A stretch of DNA of 64,000 bases. It comes from Stictocephala bisonia. Taxonomy: Eukaryota; Arthropoda; Insecta; Hemiptera; Membracidae. Made by a program: the position numbers and the translations under genes. Shown piece by piece: positions 11,700 through 22,900 of the stretch; the first letter of the stretch is position 1; every line of letters starts with the position of its first letter. The notes beneath the pieces are model-generated. The model saw nothing but the letters and a program-made list of their open reading frames with translations. It was not told the origin of the DNA and searched no databases. The DNA is taken from NCBI GenBank assembly GCA_035578905.1, contig JAQJVL010000310.1, forward strand, positions 806,001 to 870,000, given 5' to 3'.

Positions 11700-13440
11700 G
11701 TAGTTCAATTGTTGCATCTTTGAAGAGTTTTAATTTTTTTTATTTTTTGATTTATCTTATATTGAAATTTTGATTGTTGTGTTCTATTTCTTTTTATTTA
11801 ATTATGTTTTCTTTTTATTGGATTTTTTTTATGTTTAAGAATTCTTCGATTGAGTATAGTGCAGCATCATCTAAGTATGTTTTTAGTTTTGTTTTGAATT
11901 CATTAAAGTTGTTCTCTTTTTTTATAATTTCTGGTAAAAATCTAAAAAGATTTTGGCCCCATGTATGTTACTTTTTTAAAATCTTTTTTATGACAATTTA
12001 TATTATGTGTGGGTATTATGTGAATTTTATTTCTTGAATTATAATTATGTATCTGAATAGTATTATTAATTAATTTCTGTTGCGTTTTTAACTATGAATA
12101 TGATTGTGTCGTAAATGTATTGTCGATTTACTGTAAGAATTTGCATATTTTTGACAAAAAAAGTTTGCTGATTGATCATATTTTAATTTGTTCATGATTA
12201 TTTTGTAGTATAAGGAAAAATCCATAGCTTTTTTTGTGGTATAAGGACTTGATCAAGATTTTGTTTATTGGTTGTGCCATAAAAGCAAATACCACAAGAA
12301 ATGTGTGAATGTATATGCATACAAACTTGTTTTTAATGTTTTAATATTACATAAATATGACATTCTATAAAGTGCATATATTTCTGAATTTATTTTAGAA
12401 ATATTTTTTTTTTATGTGTTCGTCCTAAGTTAAATTTTGGTCAATACTCAAACCATGGAGATTTGCGATGTTTTGTTTTTCAATATTTTCAATATTTCAA
12501 TATGTTATCTATTTTTTGTATAGTTTTAAAAGAAATTAATTTAAACTGTTTCAATATTTAAAGCTAAGTTTATTTAAAAAATATATACTGTTTGTTATTT
12601 CAATATTTGATAGTTATTAAACTTCGTTTACATCTTTTGTTGATATTTTTAAATTAGATATTGTGTCATCTGCATATAATCAAAATTTATTGTGTGGGTT
12701 ATTTTTAAGAGATAGTCCTAAGTTTTTTATGTAACAAATAAATAAAATTGATCCTAATAATGATCCTTGAGGGACACCAAATTGGATTTGTTGTAAATCT
12801 GAATGGAATTTTCTCTATTTATTGTTTTGAATTTGTGATATATCTAAAACTTGCAATCTGTTTTCGAGATATAATTTAAACCATTCTAGAGTATATTTGT
12901 AGTTACTCAAAGAATTTTAAATTTATTTATTAATATGGAATGGTCAACATTGTCAAATGCCTTTGACAGGTCCATAACGACTCCTATTGTGTATACATTT
13001 CAAACGATGGAGTCAATTACTGAATCTATAAATGAGACAGCTGCTGATTACTGATTTACAATTTACCATTACAAAATCTATGTTGAATGGAATCTATAAA
13101 ATTATTTTGTTGTAAATATGTCATAAATTGATTATGGACAACATTTTCATAAATATTTTAGAATAGTGGTAGTAAAGATGTAGGTATGTAATTTGAGGGA
13201 TCTTTTTATAATTTTTATATGTATAGAAATTATTTTAGAAATTTGTAATTCATTGGGAAAGTATCCAGATATGAAAGAAGAATTTACAAGATCTGTTAGT
13301 ATTTTACTTGGGTAATGTTTAGCTGTTTTTATTGTTGATAGTGGGATATTATCATAACCACTTGAATATTTGTTTTTAAATGAGTTAATTGCATTTGCAT
13401 GTTCATAATACTGGTGGCGTACCCTTGCATTCTTCTATAC
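11700..13440 (-). pseudogene. Decayed LINE, reverse transcriptase and C-terminal region
   Basis: Minus-strand conceptual translation recovers consecutive blocks of a non-LTR reverse transcriptase: NSSFISGYFPNEL (about 13246-13288), VMDLSKAFDNVDH (about 12943-12980), GVPQGSLLGSILF (about 12746-12784) and YADDT (about 12662-12678). Degraded C-terminal sequence follows down to about 11800. Many stops and frameshifts separate the blocks, so the copy is dead. No endonuclease domain is seen upstream (above 13440), which fits a typical 5'-truncated insertion. It differs from the fragment at 10935 (GVPQGSLLGS versus SPQGSVLGP) and lies in the opposite orientation. Confidence 0.85.
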
Positions 13441-13683
13441 ATAGAAAATGGTGATCTACCCTTAATGTCTACATACATTTTCAAGATCCTGTTGGTGTAC
13501 TATCCCATCGTCCTATACTTGGCTAATGGTCAGTAGGTTAACATTCCCACAAACGTGATATTTGATGACTCACATACTTTTCTTATAGCCTACATATGAC
13601 TTTGGTCGGTCATAAGTAGTTCGTAGATAATAACTTATGACGTCTCTCCCACATTATAAAATGCTACATTACTTTTCTCTCAT

Positions 13684-13872
13684 AGAGATATTAGATCATT
13701 TGAATATCATATTGTATACAATCCACTAAATGGTTCTTATGCTTCATCCATTAACTTTAAGGCTCTGAAAGATGCTACCTCTTACAAGTCGCTATACAAT
13801 TTAAACAACTCAATAGATCAATATTTTAAACATAGTTGTAATTGTAGGTTTTGTCTGGCATGTACAGCGTAA
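13684..13872 (+). CDS. Possible Cys-rich exon or coding fragment, 62 codons
   Basis: An open frame without an ATG runs from an acceptor-like site (TTACTTTTCTCTCATAG ending at 13685) to a TAA at 13870-13872. It reads coherently, with phrases such as EYHIVYNPLNGSYASSINF, and ends with a tight Cys cluster, CNCRFCLAC (C-x-C-x2-C-x2-C), just before the stop. Codon use is more balanced than the AT-rich flanks. I do not recognise the family. It could be a terminal exon, a transposon-encoded fragment or chance. Confidence 0.3.
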   Translation, partial: RDIRSFEYHIVYNPLNGSYASSINFKALKDATSYKSLYNLNNSIDQYFKHSCNCRFCLACTA

Positions 13873-15160
13873 TGCATCGGCCTTCGTTACTATAAAGAAA
13901 ATAAATCATAAAATACATATTCATCATTTAACATACATAAAATATTGCATACAATAACAAGCACACAAACAACATACATATAGCACAGCACACATTCCTT
14001 GACATCTACATACGTTCGTATATAACTATGCAGAAACCTAAAGCTCCTAAAAATATGTGGGACTCGTTTGGAGCCTCATCAATTAAATTAAATAAAATAT
14101 AGTTTCAAACCATCTTGTAAAATATCGTACTTGCACTCGCAACGACAATTTAATGTCCTTTAGTTGTCAAGTTATCAAGAACTGCTTGTTATGTTACCTT
14201 TATCGTTAAAAAATAATAAAATCAGTGCTGGTACAATATTTCAAAAGGCGGCGACGAAAAAACCTTGAATTGTTGTGTATTCTTGAATGCTGTACCTGCA
14301 AAGTTGATCGAAGCAGGGTCAGGACGTCTTGAAGATGGTGTGAAGAGTCTCACCGCTTACTGGGTAGGGGAACAAGATGCCTTGTTTTGGGGGAGATGTG
14401 GAGAATATAATGAACCACTGAAGTAGTGAGGACTGGTGATGTTTGACGGTATTGTCGGTGCACGCACTTTCCTGACTATTCTTGTCATCATATTGTAAAA
14501 ATAAAATCATACAATTCTTGAAAATAAACTTTCTTTGCTTTAAACTTCAATTCAAACTAAAAATCTTCTTATTTAAAATAAATAAAAAATGGAATCTAAA
14601 CAAAATTTGGAGCCGAAATCTAGTAACTTTGGTAGTTGTAAGATGAATTAAGAAAAGAATTAAATTTAGTCAGTAAATGTAAAATTGCTGAAATTATGTT
14701 ATTCTTGCAAAGAACAGTGAAAATTTAAATATATTTAATAAAGGAATAAATTGGGCCGAAACTGGCAAAGATGATGCAACACCGGCGAAGGCGGTTCACG
14801 TAGGTATGCAGCAGCAGCAACTCGTAGACTGTCGTTACAGCGTTAGGCTTGGTTCACCCACACCACGAGAAATGAATTTGGCCAATTAGAAAACAGAAAT
14901 GCTTTTGCAAGAAAATGCTTGCTCAAGTGAGCGAAAGAGGTCTTCAGCATTATCAAAGGACTGAGATAACACCGGTATTGTTCTCTTCATTGTTCACATC
15001 TCCATCCATCCAGTTTCAGTAATATAAATCTACTCTATTAGCAAAATAATTGCATTATATAAGCTCATAAATACATTTTTGTTATAAATTACCCAATAGA
15101 CTTAAGAACAAATCACAGACTAGATGTAACTGCGTCATAACTGCGAGGAATAAAGCAAAT
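13873..15160. other. Intergenic stretch, no gene recognised
   Basis: AT-rich with modestly GC-richer segments at 14290-14500 and 14760-14880. A 63-codon minus-strand frame at 14319-14510 has no recognisable domain. No transposon end or RNA gene is visible. Confidence 0.4.
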
Positions 15161-15420
15161 ATGAGTCAGAGCGAGAGTGGGCGATGTAATAGAGGAGTCC
15201 TCGCAGTGTTTGTTGGTGTCGGGCAAACAGCGCCGAGTCCAATCAGAGGTTATGGAGCTGTAAACGTAAACCGGATGTAATTAATTGTAGCAATAACGGA
15301 AGCGAGCGAGAGCGACAGTGTCACCCCTACCGGCGTCGTCTGCAAACAAGACGCCGTGATTGGATGACGCTGGCGCTAAATATCGACGTAGCTCTAGAGG
15401 CATGCACCGATGTAATCACA
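15160..15420. promoter_or_regulatory. CpG-containing patch with paired CCAAT boxes
   Basis: An island of higher GC and CpG content (GCGAGCGAGAGCGACAG, ACCGGCGTCGTCTGC) in an AT-rich setting. It holds CCAAT on the plus strand (GTCCAATCAG, about 15237) and on the minus strand (GTGATTGGATG, about 15356), plus AACCGGATGT near 15269. It could be a TATA-less promoter for something to either side, for instance the minus-strand exon-like piece starting below 16130. No transcript evidence can be read from sequence, and a decayed transposon is an alternative. Confidence 0.25.
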
Positions 15421-15937
15421 ATACATCTTCAAGCTTCATGTACAAACCGTTTGCTTGCTTTTGTCTGTCAACACTCTCGTAACAGCTGATTCACCGAGGG
15501 CGGAAAAATTACCGTGCAAACACATACGAAACTGAGAAAATACTGCAATAGATTTGAGCAAAATATAATTGCACAACCATTTTGTATTTCAGTTTTTGTG
15601 ACAGAGGACAAATAGTAGAATAGGTAACCAACATTGATAAAATAGAAAGATTTGTGATAGTGTGTGAAATAGTCAAAAACAAAATATCGAAACCGAAAAC
15701 TCCAAGTAATAAAGTTCAAACTTTGGAATGTCCAAAAATATTTTTTTTAATTTTATTTTTCAAACATTATACATGTAAATTATGCCCAATATTTTTTATG
15801 CATTGCAATATATTGTCCTCGTCCACGTAGTCGTTGTATTCATGAACCTGGCTGACACGCACGTTCCAAAGTTTCGGCTCATATCGTAGCCGAACTTTCC
15901 ATCTTCCTCGGGCCAAGATTCCGTGAACGTATGTAAC

Positions 15938-16127
15938 TTGAAAGTAATTTGAAATTAGAATGAAGGCATCGGGAATTTGATCCAAAAAAATCCTCGAACA
16001 CTCGAGTAACATCTTGGAGAGGCACGAAAGCCAAGCCGCACGTAGAACATGTAGCTTCACAAATGCTTTCATCATTTTCATTTTGGTACTGTTGTAATCC
16101 TTCTGCTTGAATTTTGTAATACACACT
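15938..16127 (-). pseudogene. Exon-like fragment, possible CLIP-like Cys domain (copy 1)
   Basis: On the minus strand a good acceptor (pyrimidine-rich ACCTTTCCCAG) precedes 16127 and a donor-like CAA/GTTACA follows 15938, giving a 190-bp exon-like piece in one open frame. It contains ESICEATCSTCGLAFVPLQD and ends near a Cys. The C-x-T-x2-C-G-x2-FVPL-x-D arrangement recalls the CLIP domain of arthropod serine proteases, but the cysteine spacing is incomplete. Relative to the plus-strand copy at 16519 it has lost about 13 bp, moving the conserved NYFQ end into another frame. Upstream the frame starts MKLKKDVIILCLFYLSQS, signal-peptide-like, but this overlaps the presumed intron. Confidence 0.3.
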
Positions 16128-16233
16128 CTGGGAAAGGTAAAATAAGCATAAAATAATAACATCTTTTTTTAACTTCACTCGCTAGTTCGCATGAGCTTGC
16201 AGACCTGTGCGTGAACTTTATTTAACGAGTGAA

Positions 16234-16322
16234 GTACCGACCGTTGGCTCAGTGGGGATTCGAACCTTGGACATGCCCTCCGCAGTCCGAAGCCTTAGCC
16301 ACTGAGCCACAACGCCGGCATT
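16234..16322 (-). mobile_element. tRNA-related SINE head
   Basis: Minus-strand reading gives a Pol III A box (TGGCTCAGTGGCTAAGGC, about 16292-16309) and an exact B box (GGTTCGAATCCCC, 16254-16266) at tRNA-like spacing. The T-arm stem does not pair beyond two base pairs and no clean acceptor stem closes, so this is a tRNA-derived SINE or pseudo-tRNA rather than a functional tRNA. It sits between the two related exon-like pieces. Confidence 0.65.
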
Positions 16323-16518
16323 GTTTTTACACCAATCCCCGAAGTGTTTTTACACGGCATTGATTATAACCAACTCAAAGTCTGACATCACAGTTTGGGG
16401 ATGATTTGTTCGGATGCCGGACTTCTCTGCACGTGCCAGAGTCAGCTCAATTACTTCCGCGTACGCAGACTCTTACTTAGTTTGTGGGAGAGCGTAAACA
16501 GGGGGTATTTCAATTTTG

Positions 16519-16643
16519 CTGTCTTCACCTTTGTGCCGTTGAAGAACTGTTCCCATTATCGAGAAGAGTTGGAAGAACATTGTTGGAGTAACTCAGAATG
16601 TACTATCCGCATGCCAAACACTAGATTTACAAATTATTTTCAG
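16519..16643 (+). pseudogene. Exon-like fragment related to 15938-16127 (copy 2)
   Basis: Within a plus-strand frame opening at 16395, the segment FTFVPLKNCSHYREELEEHC parallels LAFVPLQDVTRVFEDFFG of the minus-strand copy. Both end in NYFQ followed by a donor-like GT (CAG/GTTTGC at 16643/16644). The two copies therefore look like one exon in inverted orientation. Here the FVPL-x-x-C pattern keeps the cysteine that copy 1 lacks. The upstream part (16395-16515) is not shared. A function is not established; CLIP-like is only a resemblance. Confidence 0.3.
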
Positions 16644-16725
16644 GTTTGCCACGGTTGAAAATACGATAATTCTTCCGCAATTCAAGTTACAATCGGGGTC
16701 TTCGAAAGAATCATAAATAAGAAAG

Positions 16726-17045
16726 TTAATGCCAACCATATTTTTTTTTGTTTTTTTTTCTGTCTGGCAATTCCTGTAGATCCTCAAGTGGAGTGGAATT
16801 TAGTGGTAGATCTTCTGATCGTTCATACACAAGAGTTTTGAGAATATTTTTTATTGCTTGTACAGAAGTGCTGGCGTCCGTCGCTAGCCGCATAATTGTT
16901 GATGGTGGACGCTCCACATGTTCACACACTTGCCTTTTCATTTCACTCAAAACCCAAAGCCTGTACTTCTTCGGGATTAGGGCTATGGGTTGGATGAGAT
17001 TCAGTAGTTTCTCATCTGCACACTAGAACATTCCGACATGTATTT
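16726..17045 (-). CDS. Open minus-strand frame with HTH-like segment, fragment
   Basis: The frame stays open for about 100 codons on the minus strand and contains VCEHVERPPSTIMRLATDAS followed by TSVQAIKNILK. This pattern resembles the PST-x-R-LA...S-x-x-I-x-x-IL helix-turn-helix found at the N-terminus of Tc1/mariner-type transposases. It ends in a lysine-rich tail created by a poly(T) tract at about 16741-16758. It is not continuous with the transposase at 18250-19230. It could be a fragment of another element. Confidence 0.3.
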
Positions 17046-17521
17046 ACGGTCGTCAAACGTGCACCACACTTATGCCGGCAACATCCTCCTTTGAATACGA
17101 TGCAGTATACAAAAAGCCGTGTAGATGTCAAAAACTTGAGCCCCTTTCGTAATAATTTCAAGAGTTTACATTACCATGGTAAATGGAAAGGGTGATAATT
17201 TATTTGAATTAATAATTTGGAGCAGCCTTCATTATTTTGCATGTTGTTTTTGGAAAGTTTAAGAATGTAAATAGTAAAAAAAACTTTTACTAAGATAATG
17301 AATGAATACATTGAAATTGGTTGCAAAATTCACACCAGTACATAATAAAATTATTGTATAATATTTTGGATTTAATAGATTTTGGACTTTTTCGTTTGGT
17401 CTTTTTCTTTTGAATTGTTCGATTCCAATCAGATTTGGTATTGCATAAAAACAGATAACAGGTATTGTAACAGTGGTGTATACTATGTGAGCGAATGAGT
17501 CTGCATGAATGCAATTTTTAA
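17046..17521. other. AT-rich spacer before the mariner element
   Basis: No recognisable gene or repeat. Two overlapping minus-strand frames at 17259-17552 (74-97 codons) are low-complexity, hydrophobic or Lys/Asn-rich, as expected from AT-rich DNA. Confidence 0.4.
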
Positions 17522-17674
17522 TATACAGGGTGTCCCAAAAGTCGACGTCCAAACTTCACAGGCTTGTTATATGAATCATTTGCAACAAAAAATGTCCTTT
17601 ATATATTTATCGTATTATTAATAGTTACCGAGCTATTGACTATTTTAATGTTTTTTAATGTATGAGTATTACAA

Positions 17675-17997
17675 CAGAAAAAATCATGTTTATGCAAGAA
17701 ATATGCACACAGGGCCTTAAAACTTTAACAATATAGTTTTAATAAGTATATTTGTATAATTATACAGTTTTAAGGAATTTCTGGATGTTAAAAACATAAA
17801 TTAATAATGTTTAACTTTATTTTTTTAACTTTAAAGAAAGTTGTTACTACATTCAAACGGTGACTGCAAAAGTATTTTTATCCTAAGGTAACGGCCAAAT
17901 ATCTTAAAAACTTCCTTATTTAATACAGAATTCAAAAATACTAACTCATTAACAAATTCGTTAGCTTCTGTTAGAATTGTTGTATTTTTCTAAATGA
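17675..17997 (+). repeat. Left long inverted repeat of the mariner-type element
   Basis: Begins CAGAAAAAATCATGTTTATG and aligns, with scattered substitutions and small indels, to the complement of 19567-19893 as far as GAATTGTTGTATTTTT. Divergence between the arms, by eye roughly one difference per 10-15 bases, indicates an old insertion. Confidence 0.85.
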
Positions 17998-18249
17998 GTA
18001 CACGTTTTTACGGGCTGGCCACTCAAAGAGGCTAGAGCAATAATGTAACTGCTGTATAAACACACAATTTGAGCTGAGATTATAATTTTACTAAGTAAAT
18101 AAATTTATAAATATTTAGTGAAATATAGGAACATTAAAGTTGACAAATGTCTAAGTAAAATTCATTGCTACAAGCAATCAAAGCACTAAGGAAATACAAC
18201 AGATAAATTACAATAGGCCCATTTTTCGAAACATACCAATAATTGTTTA

Positions 18250-19230
18250 AAATTCCGACCTTCTTCCCTGATACAAAGCCGACAACGGCAAATAAAATTT
18301 CTCCTCAGAGAACGAAAGGATTGTTCATTTTTCCTATTTGTGTTGGTAGCAACTGTTATTCGTTGTCTTAGTTAATCTTCTGTACGGCAATGAGATGAAA
18401 ACACTAATTCCTTGTAGTATCCCCACAAAAAGAAATGTATGGGAATTAGATCAGGTGATCTGGGCGACCATCTTCCAATCCAGCGATTTTGGAATTCGGC
18501 ATTTAGATACAGCCTAACTTCATGAGAATATGAGCTGGAGTGCCATCACATTGCAACCAAATATTTTCACGTGTGCCAAGAGTAACATCTTCAAGGATTT
18601 CTCTAAGGTTGTTTTGCAGAAAGTTAAAATAATTCGCTCCATTCAGTCTACCTGGCAACTCAAATGGCCCAACTAACTTGCCTTCAACGATACCAGCCCA
18701 CATTTTTATTCCAAAATGGTGCTGAAAAAGATCTTTTCTTATTACTTTAGCGTTTTCATATGACCAGTAATGTGTGTTGTAAGTATTGTAATAAATTCCT
18801 ATTCTTTAGAAAAAACTTTCGTCAGTCGACAAAATGTTATTGAAACCCCCAGGATCAACTCTATTTCTTCTAAGCATCTCTCTAAAAGAGCGCGTGATCT
18901 GTAGGTAGAAGAGATTGAACACACTGCTCATTACAAGGATCTAACTGGTAACTTTTAAGGCTCCGGTGAACTGATGAACTTGGTATGGTAGTCTGTCTGG
19001 ATAAACGGCGGACACTTGTTGTTGAATCTTCTTCTATCATATTTACAAATATTTTGTCATAATATTGTGAATACGGGGTCTGCCTAACCTCTCAGAATGT
19101 ACGGGAATCCTACACTCCTGATAGGATCCATGCACATACTCACATACACAAATGCTCTATGATCAGGGAATCGTTCTCTGTTACGATACCTAACTCTGTA
19201 TAACATTGTACAGATGTCAACTGTTTATTA
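18250..19230 (-). pseudogene. Broken Tc1/mariner-type (DDE) transposase
   Basis: Minus-strand blocks in order: an N-terminal RNRERFPDHRAF segment (about 19190), TDES (about 18815; first catalytic Asp context), a HYWSYEN-type segment (about 18760), MWAGIVEGKLVGPFELPGRL (18643-18703), CDGTPAH (about 18540; second Asp, usually HDGAPAH), then WSPRSPDLIPIHFFLWGYYK (about 18410-18465) and a C-terminal basic tail near 18290. These match the DDE_3-type transposases widespread in insects. Frameshifts and stops separate the blocks; the longest clean stretch is 66 codons (18503-18703). It would cut and paste the surrounding inverted repeats if intact. Confidence 0.85.
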
Positions 19231-19566
19231 ATACCCATCTGGTGAACGATAAAACATCTACTCCAACAATAACGGCTGGTTTGTTTTTTGTGTTATAAAC
19301 AGCTGATTTTGTTTGTAGGGCCCTAATATTAGTGGGGTTATTTGTAAAGGAAACTAAACAAGTTTAATAAATCAGTGTAAAGGGTTTAGAAATGATTTTT
19401 TTTTTAATAAAATTAAAATTTCAGCACAAGATGTGTCTTTAAATAGCAGTTTTATTATTGCTATAGCCTTTTTAAAAATTAATTGTTAAGCTTTGTCGTG
19501 CGTAAAACTTCCGCGAAGAAGCCATTTTTAAAAGTAAACTTTATTCTAAAATAGCTTTAGAAAGCA

Positions 19567-19893
19567 TATTTACAAAAATACAACAATTCTAAAAGAAGCC
19601 AACGAATTTGTTAATGTGTTAGTATTTTTGAATTCTGCATTAAATAAGAAAGTTTTTAAGATATTTGGGCATTACCTTGGGGTATAAATACGTTTGCAGT
19701 TACCGTTTGAATGTAGTAACAACTTTCTTTAAAGTAAAAAGAAATTAACTTTAAACACTATTAATTTATGTTTTTAACATCCCGAAACACCTTAAAACTG
19801 TATAATTATGCAAATATACTTATTAAAATTATATTGTAAAAGTTTTAAGGCCCTGCGTGCATTATTTCTTGTATAAACATGTTTTTTTTTCTG
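19567..19893 (-). repeat. Right long inverted repeat of the mariner-type element
   Basis: Complement of 17675-17997. It ends at a T-rich run (19881-19890) where similarity to the left arm is lost. The left arm has another ~150 bp of terminal sequence beyond the equivalent point, so this end is incomplete. Confidence 0.85.
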
Positions 19894-19931
19894 TTGAAAG
19901 TCTAACTGAATTAATTCGTTAGACTTTCAAC
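19893..19931. repeat. Perfect 14-bp hairpin at the truncated element end
   Basis: GTTGAAAGTCTAAC (19893-19906) and GTTAGACTTTCAAC (19918-19931) are exact complements around an 11-base loop, itself AT-rich. The hairpin starts exactly where mariner inverted-repeat homology stops and 60 bp before the giant 39-bp array. Confidence 0.95.
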
Positions 19932-19990
19932 TAGTTATAAGTAACTATACTTGTTTTTAATCTGTTTACGACGATCAGTGTATGGATCGG

Positions 19991-22900
19991 ATTTATGGAG
20001 TTACGATACACCTTAGGCTTACTACTTATTTATGGAGAGTTACGTTATACCTTAGGCTTACTACTTATTTATGGAGGGTTACGTTATACCTTAGGCTTAC
20101 TACTTATTTATGGAGAGTTACGTTATACATTAGGCTTACTACTTATTTATGTAGGGTTACGTTATACCTTAGGCTTACTACTTATTTATGGAGAGTTACG
20201 TTATACCTTAGGCTTACTACTTATTTATGTAGGGTTACGTTATACCTTAGGCTTACTACTTATTTATGGAGAGTTACGTTATACCTTAGGCTTACTACTT
20301 ATTTATGTAGGGTTACGTTATACCTTAGGCTTACTACTTATTTATGTAGGGTTACGTTATACCTTAGGCTTACTACTTATTTATGGAGAGTTACGTTATA
20401 CCTTAAGCTTACTACTTAATTATGGAGAGTTACGTTATACCTTAGGCTTACTACTTATTTATGTAGGGTTACGTTATACCTTAGGCTTACTACTTATTTA
20501 TGTAGGGTTACGTTATACCTTAGGCTTATTACTTATTTATGGAGAGTTACGTTATACCTTAGGCTTACTACTTATTTATGGAGAGTTACGTTATACCTTA
20601 GGCTTACTACTTATTTATGTAGGGTTACGTTATACCTTAGGCTTACTACTTATTTATGTAGGGTTACGTTATACCTTAGGCTTACTACTTATTTATGGAG
20701 AGTTACGTTATACCTTAGGCTTACTACTTATTTATGGAGAGTTTCGTTATACATTAGGCTTACTACTTATTTATGTAGGGTTACGTTATACCTTAGGCTT
20801 ACTACTTATTTATGGAGAGTTACGTTATACCTTAGGCTTACTACTTATTTATGGAGAGTTACGTTATACCTTAGGCTTACTACGTATTTATGGAGGGTTA
20901 CGTTATACCTTAGGCTTACTACTTATTTATGGAGGGTTACGTTATACCTTAGGCTTACTACTTATTTATGGAGAGTTACGTTATACCTTAGGCTTACTAC
21001 TTATTTATGGAGGGTTACGTTATACCTTAGGCTTACTACTTATTTATGGAGGGTTACGTTATACCTTAGGCTTACTACTTATTTATGGAGAGTTATACCT
21101 TAGGCTTACTACTTATTTATGGAGGGTTACGTTATACCTTAGGCTTACTACTTATTTATGGAGGGTTACGTTATACCTTAGGCTTACTACTTATTTATGG
21201 AGAGTTACGTTATACCTTAGGCTTACTACTTATTTATGGAGAGTTACGTTATACCTTAGGCTTACTACTTATTTATGGAGGGTTACGTTATACATTAGGC
21301 TTACTACTTATTTATGGAGAGTTACGTTATACCTTAGGCTTACTACTTATTTATGGAGAGTTACGTTATACCTTAGGCTTACTACTTATTTATGGAGAGT
21401 TACGTTATACCTTAGGCTTACTACGTATTTATGGAGGGTTACGTTATACCTTAGGCTTACTACTTATTTATGGAGGGTTACGTTATACCTTAGGCTTACT
21501 ACTTATTTATGGAGAGTTACGTTATACCTTAGGCTTACTACTTATTTATGGAGGGTTACGTTATACCTTAGGCTTACTACTTATTTATGGAGGGTTACGT
21601 TATACCTTAGGCTTACTACTTATTTATGGAGAGTTATACCTTAGGCTTACTACTTATTTATGGAGGGTTACGTTATACCTTAGGCTTACTACTTATTTAT
21701 GGAGGGTTACGTTATACCTTAGGCTTACTACTTATTTATGGAGAGTTACGTTATACCTTAGGCTTACTACTTATTTATGGAGAGTTACGTTATACCTTAG
21801 GCTTACTACTTATTTATGGAGAGTTACGTTATACGTTAGGCTTACTACTTATTTATGGAGAGTTACGTTATACCTTAGGCTTACTACTTATTTATGGAGG
21901 GTTACGTTATACCTTAGGCTTACTACTTATTTATGGAGGGTTACGTTATACCTTAGGCTTACTACTTATTTATGGAGAGTTACGTTATACCTTAGGCTTA
22001 CTACTTATTTATGGAGGGTTACGTTATACCTTAGGCTTACTACTTATTTATGGAGAGTTACGTTATACCTTAGGCTTACTACTTATTTATGGAGAGTTAC
22101 GTTATACCTTAGGCTTACTACTTATTTATGGAGAGTTACGTTATACCTTAGGCTTACTACTTATTTATGGAGAGTTACGTTATACCTTAGGCTTACTACT
22201 TATTTATGGAGAGTTACGTTATACGTTAGGCTTACTACTTATTTATGGAGGGTTACGTTATACCTTAGGCTTACTACTTATTTATGGAGAGTTACGTCAT
22301 ACCTTAGGCTTACTACTTATTTATGGAGAGTTACGTTATACCTTAGGCTTACTACTTATTTATGGAGAGTTACGTTATACCTTAGGCTTATTACTTATTT
22401 ATGGAGGGTTACGTTATACCTTAGGCTTACTACTTATTTATGGAGAGTTACGTTATACCTTAGGCTTACTACTTATTTATGTAGGGTTACGTTATACCTT
22501 AGGCTTACTACTTATTTATGGAGGGTTACGTTATACCTTAGGCTTACTACTTATTTATGGAGGGTTACGTTATACCTTAGGCTTACTACTTATTTTTGGA
22601 GAGTTACGTTATACCTTAGGCTTACTACGTATTTATGGAGGGTTACGTTATACCTTAGGCTTACTACTTATTTATGGAGGGTTACGTTATACATTAGGCT
22701 TACTACTTATTTATGGAGGGTTACGTTATACCTTAGGCTTACTACGTATTTATGGAGGGTTACGTTATACCTTAGGCTTATTACTTATTTATGGAGAGTT
22801 ACGTTATACCTTAGGCTTACTACTTATTTATGGAGGGTTACGTTATACCTTAGGCTTACTACTTATTTATGGAGGGTTACGTTATACCTTAGGCTTACTA

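Larger units (their letters stand above)
17522..19893 (-). mobile_element. Tc1/mariner-superfamily element with long inverted repeats
   Basis: The left end is TA followed by CAGGGTGTCCCAAAAGT (from 17524), a terminus common in Tc1/mariner-type elements. Long inverted repeats of about 325 bp face each other at 17675-17997 and 19567-19893, for example AGTTGTTACTACATTCAAACGG-like blocks and CCTTAAAACT around AATATACTTATT. A minus-strand transposase remnant lies between them. The outermost ~150 bp of the left end has no counterpart on the right, where homology stops at 19893 beside a perfect hairpin. The right terminus is therefore truncated. Confidence 0.8.

Noticed and set aside
11774..12037. 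87-codon plus-strand hydrophobic protein
   Set aside because: It is the antisense of the decayed minus-strand LINE and is low-complexity Phe/Ser/Ile-rich.
16234..16322. Functional tRNA gene
   Set aside because: A and B boxes are present but the T-arm and acceptor stems do not pair, so it is a SINE or pseudo-tRNA.
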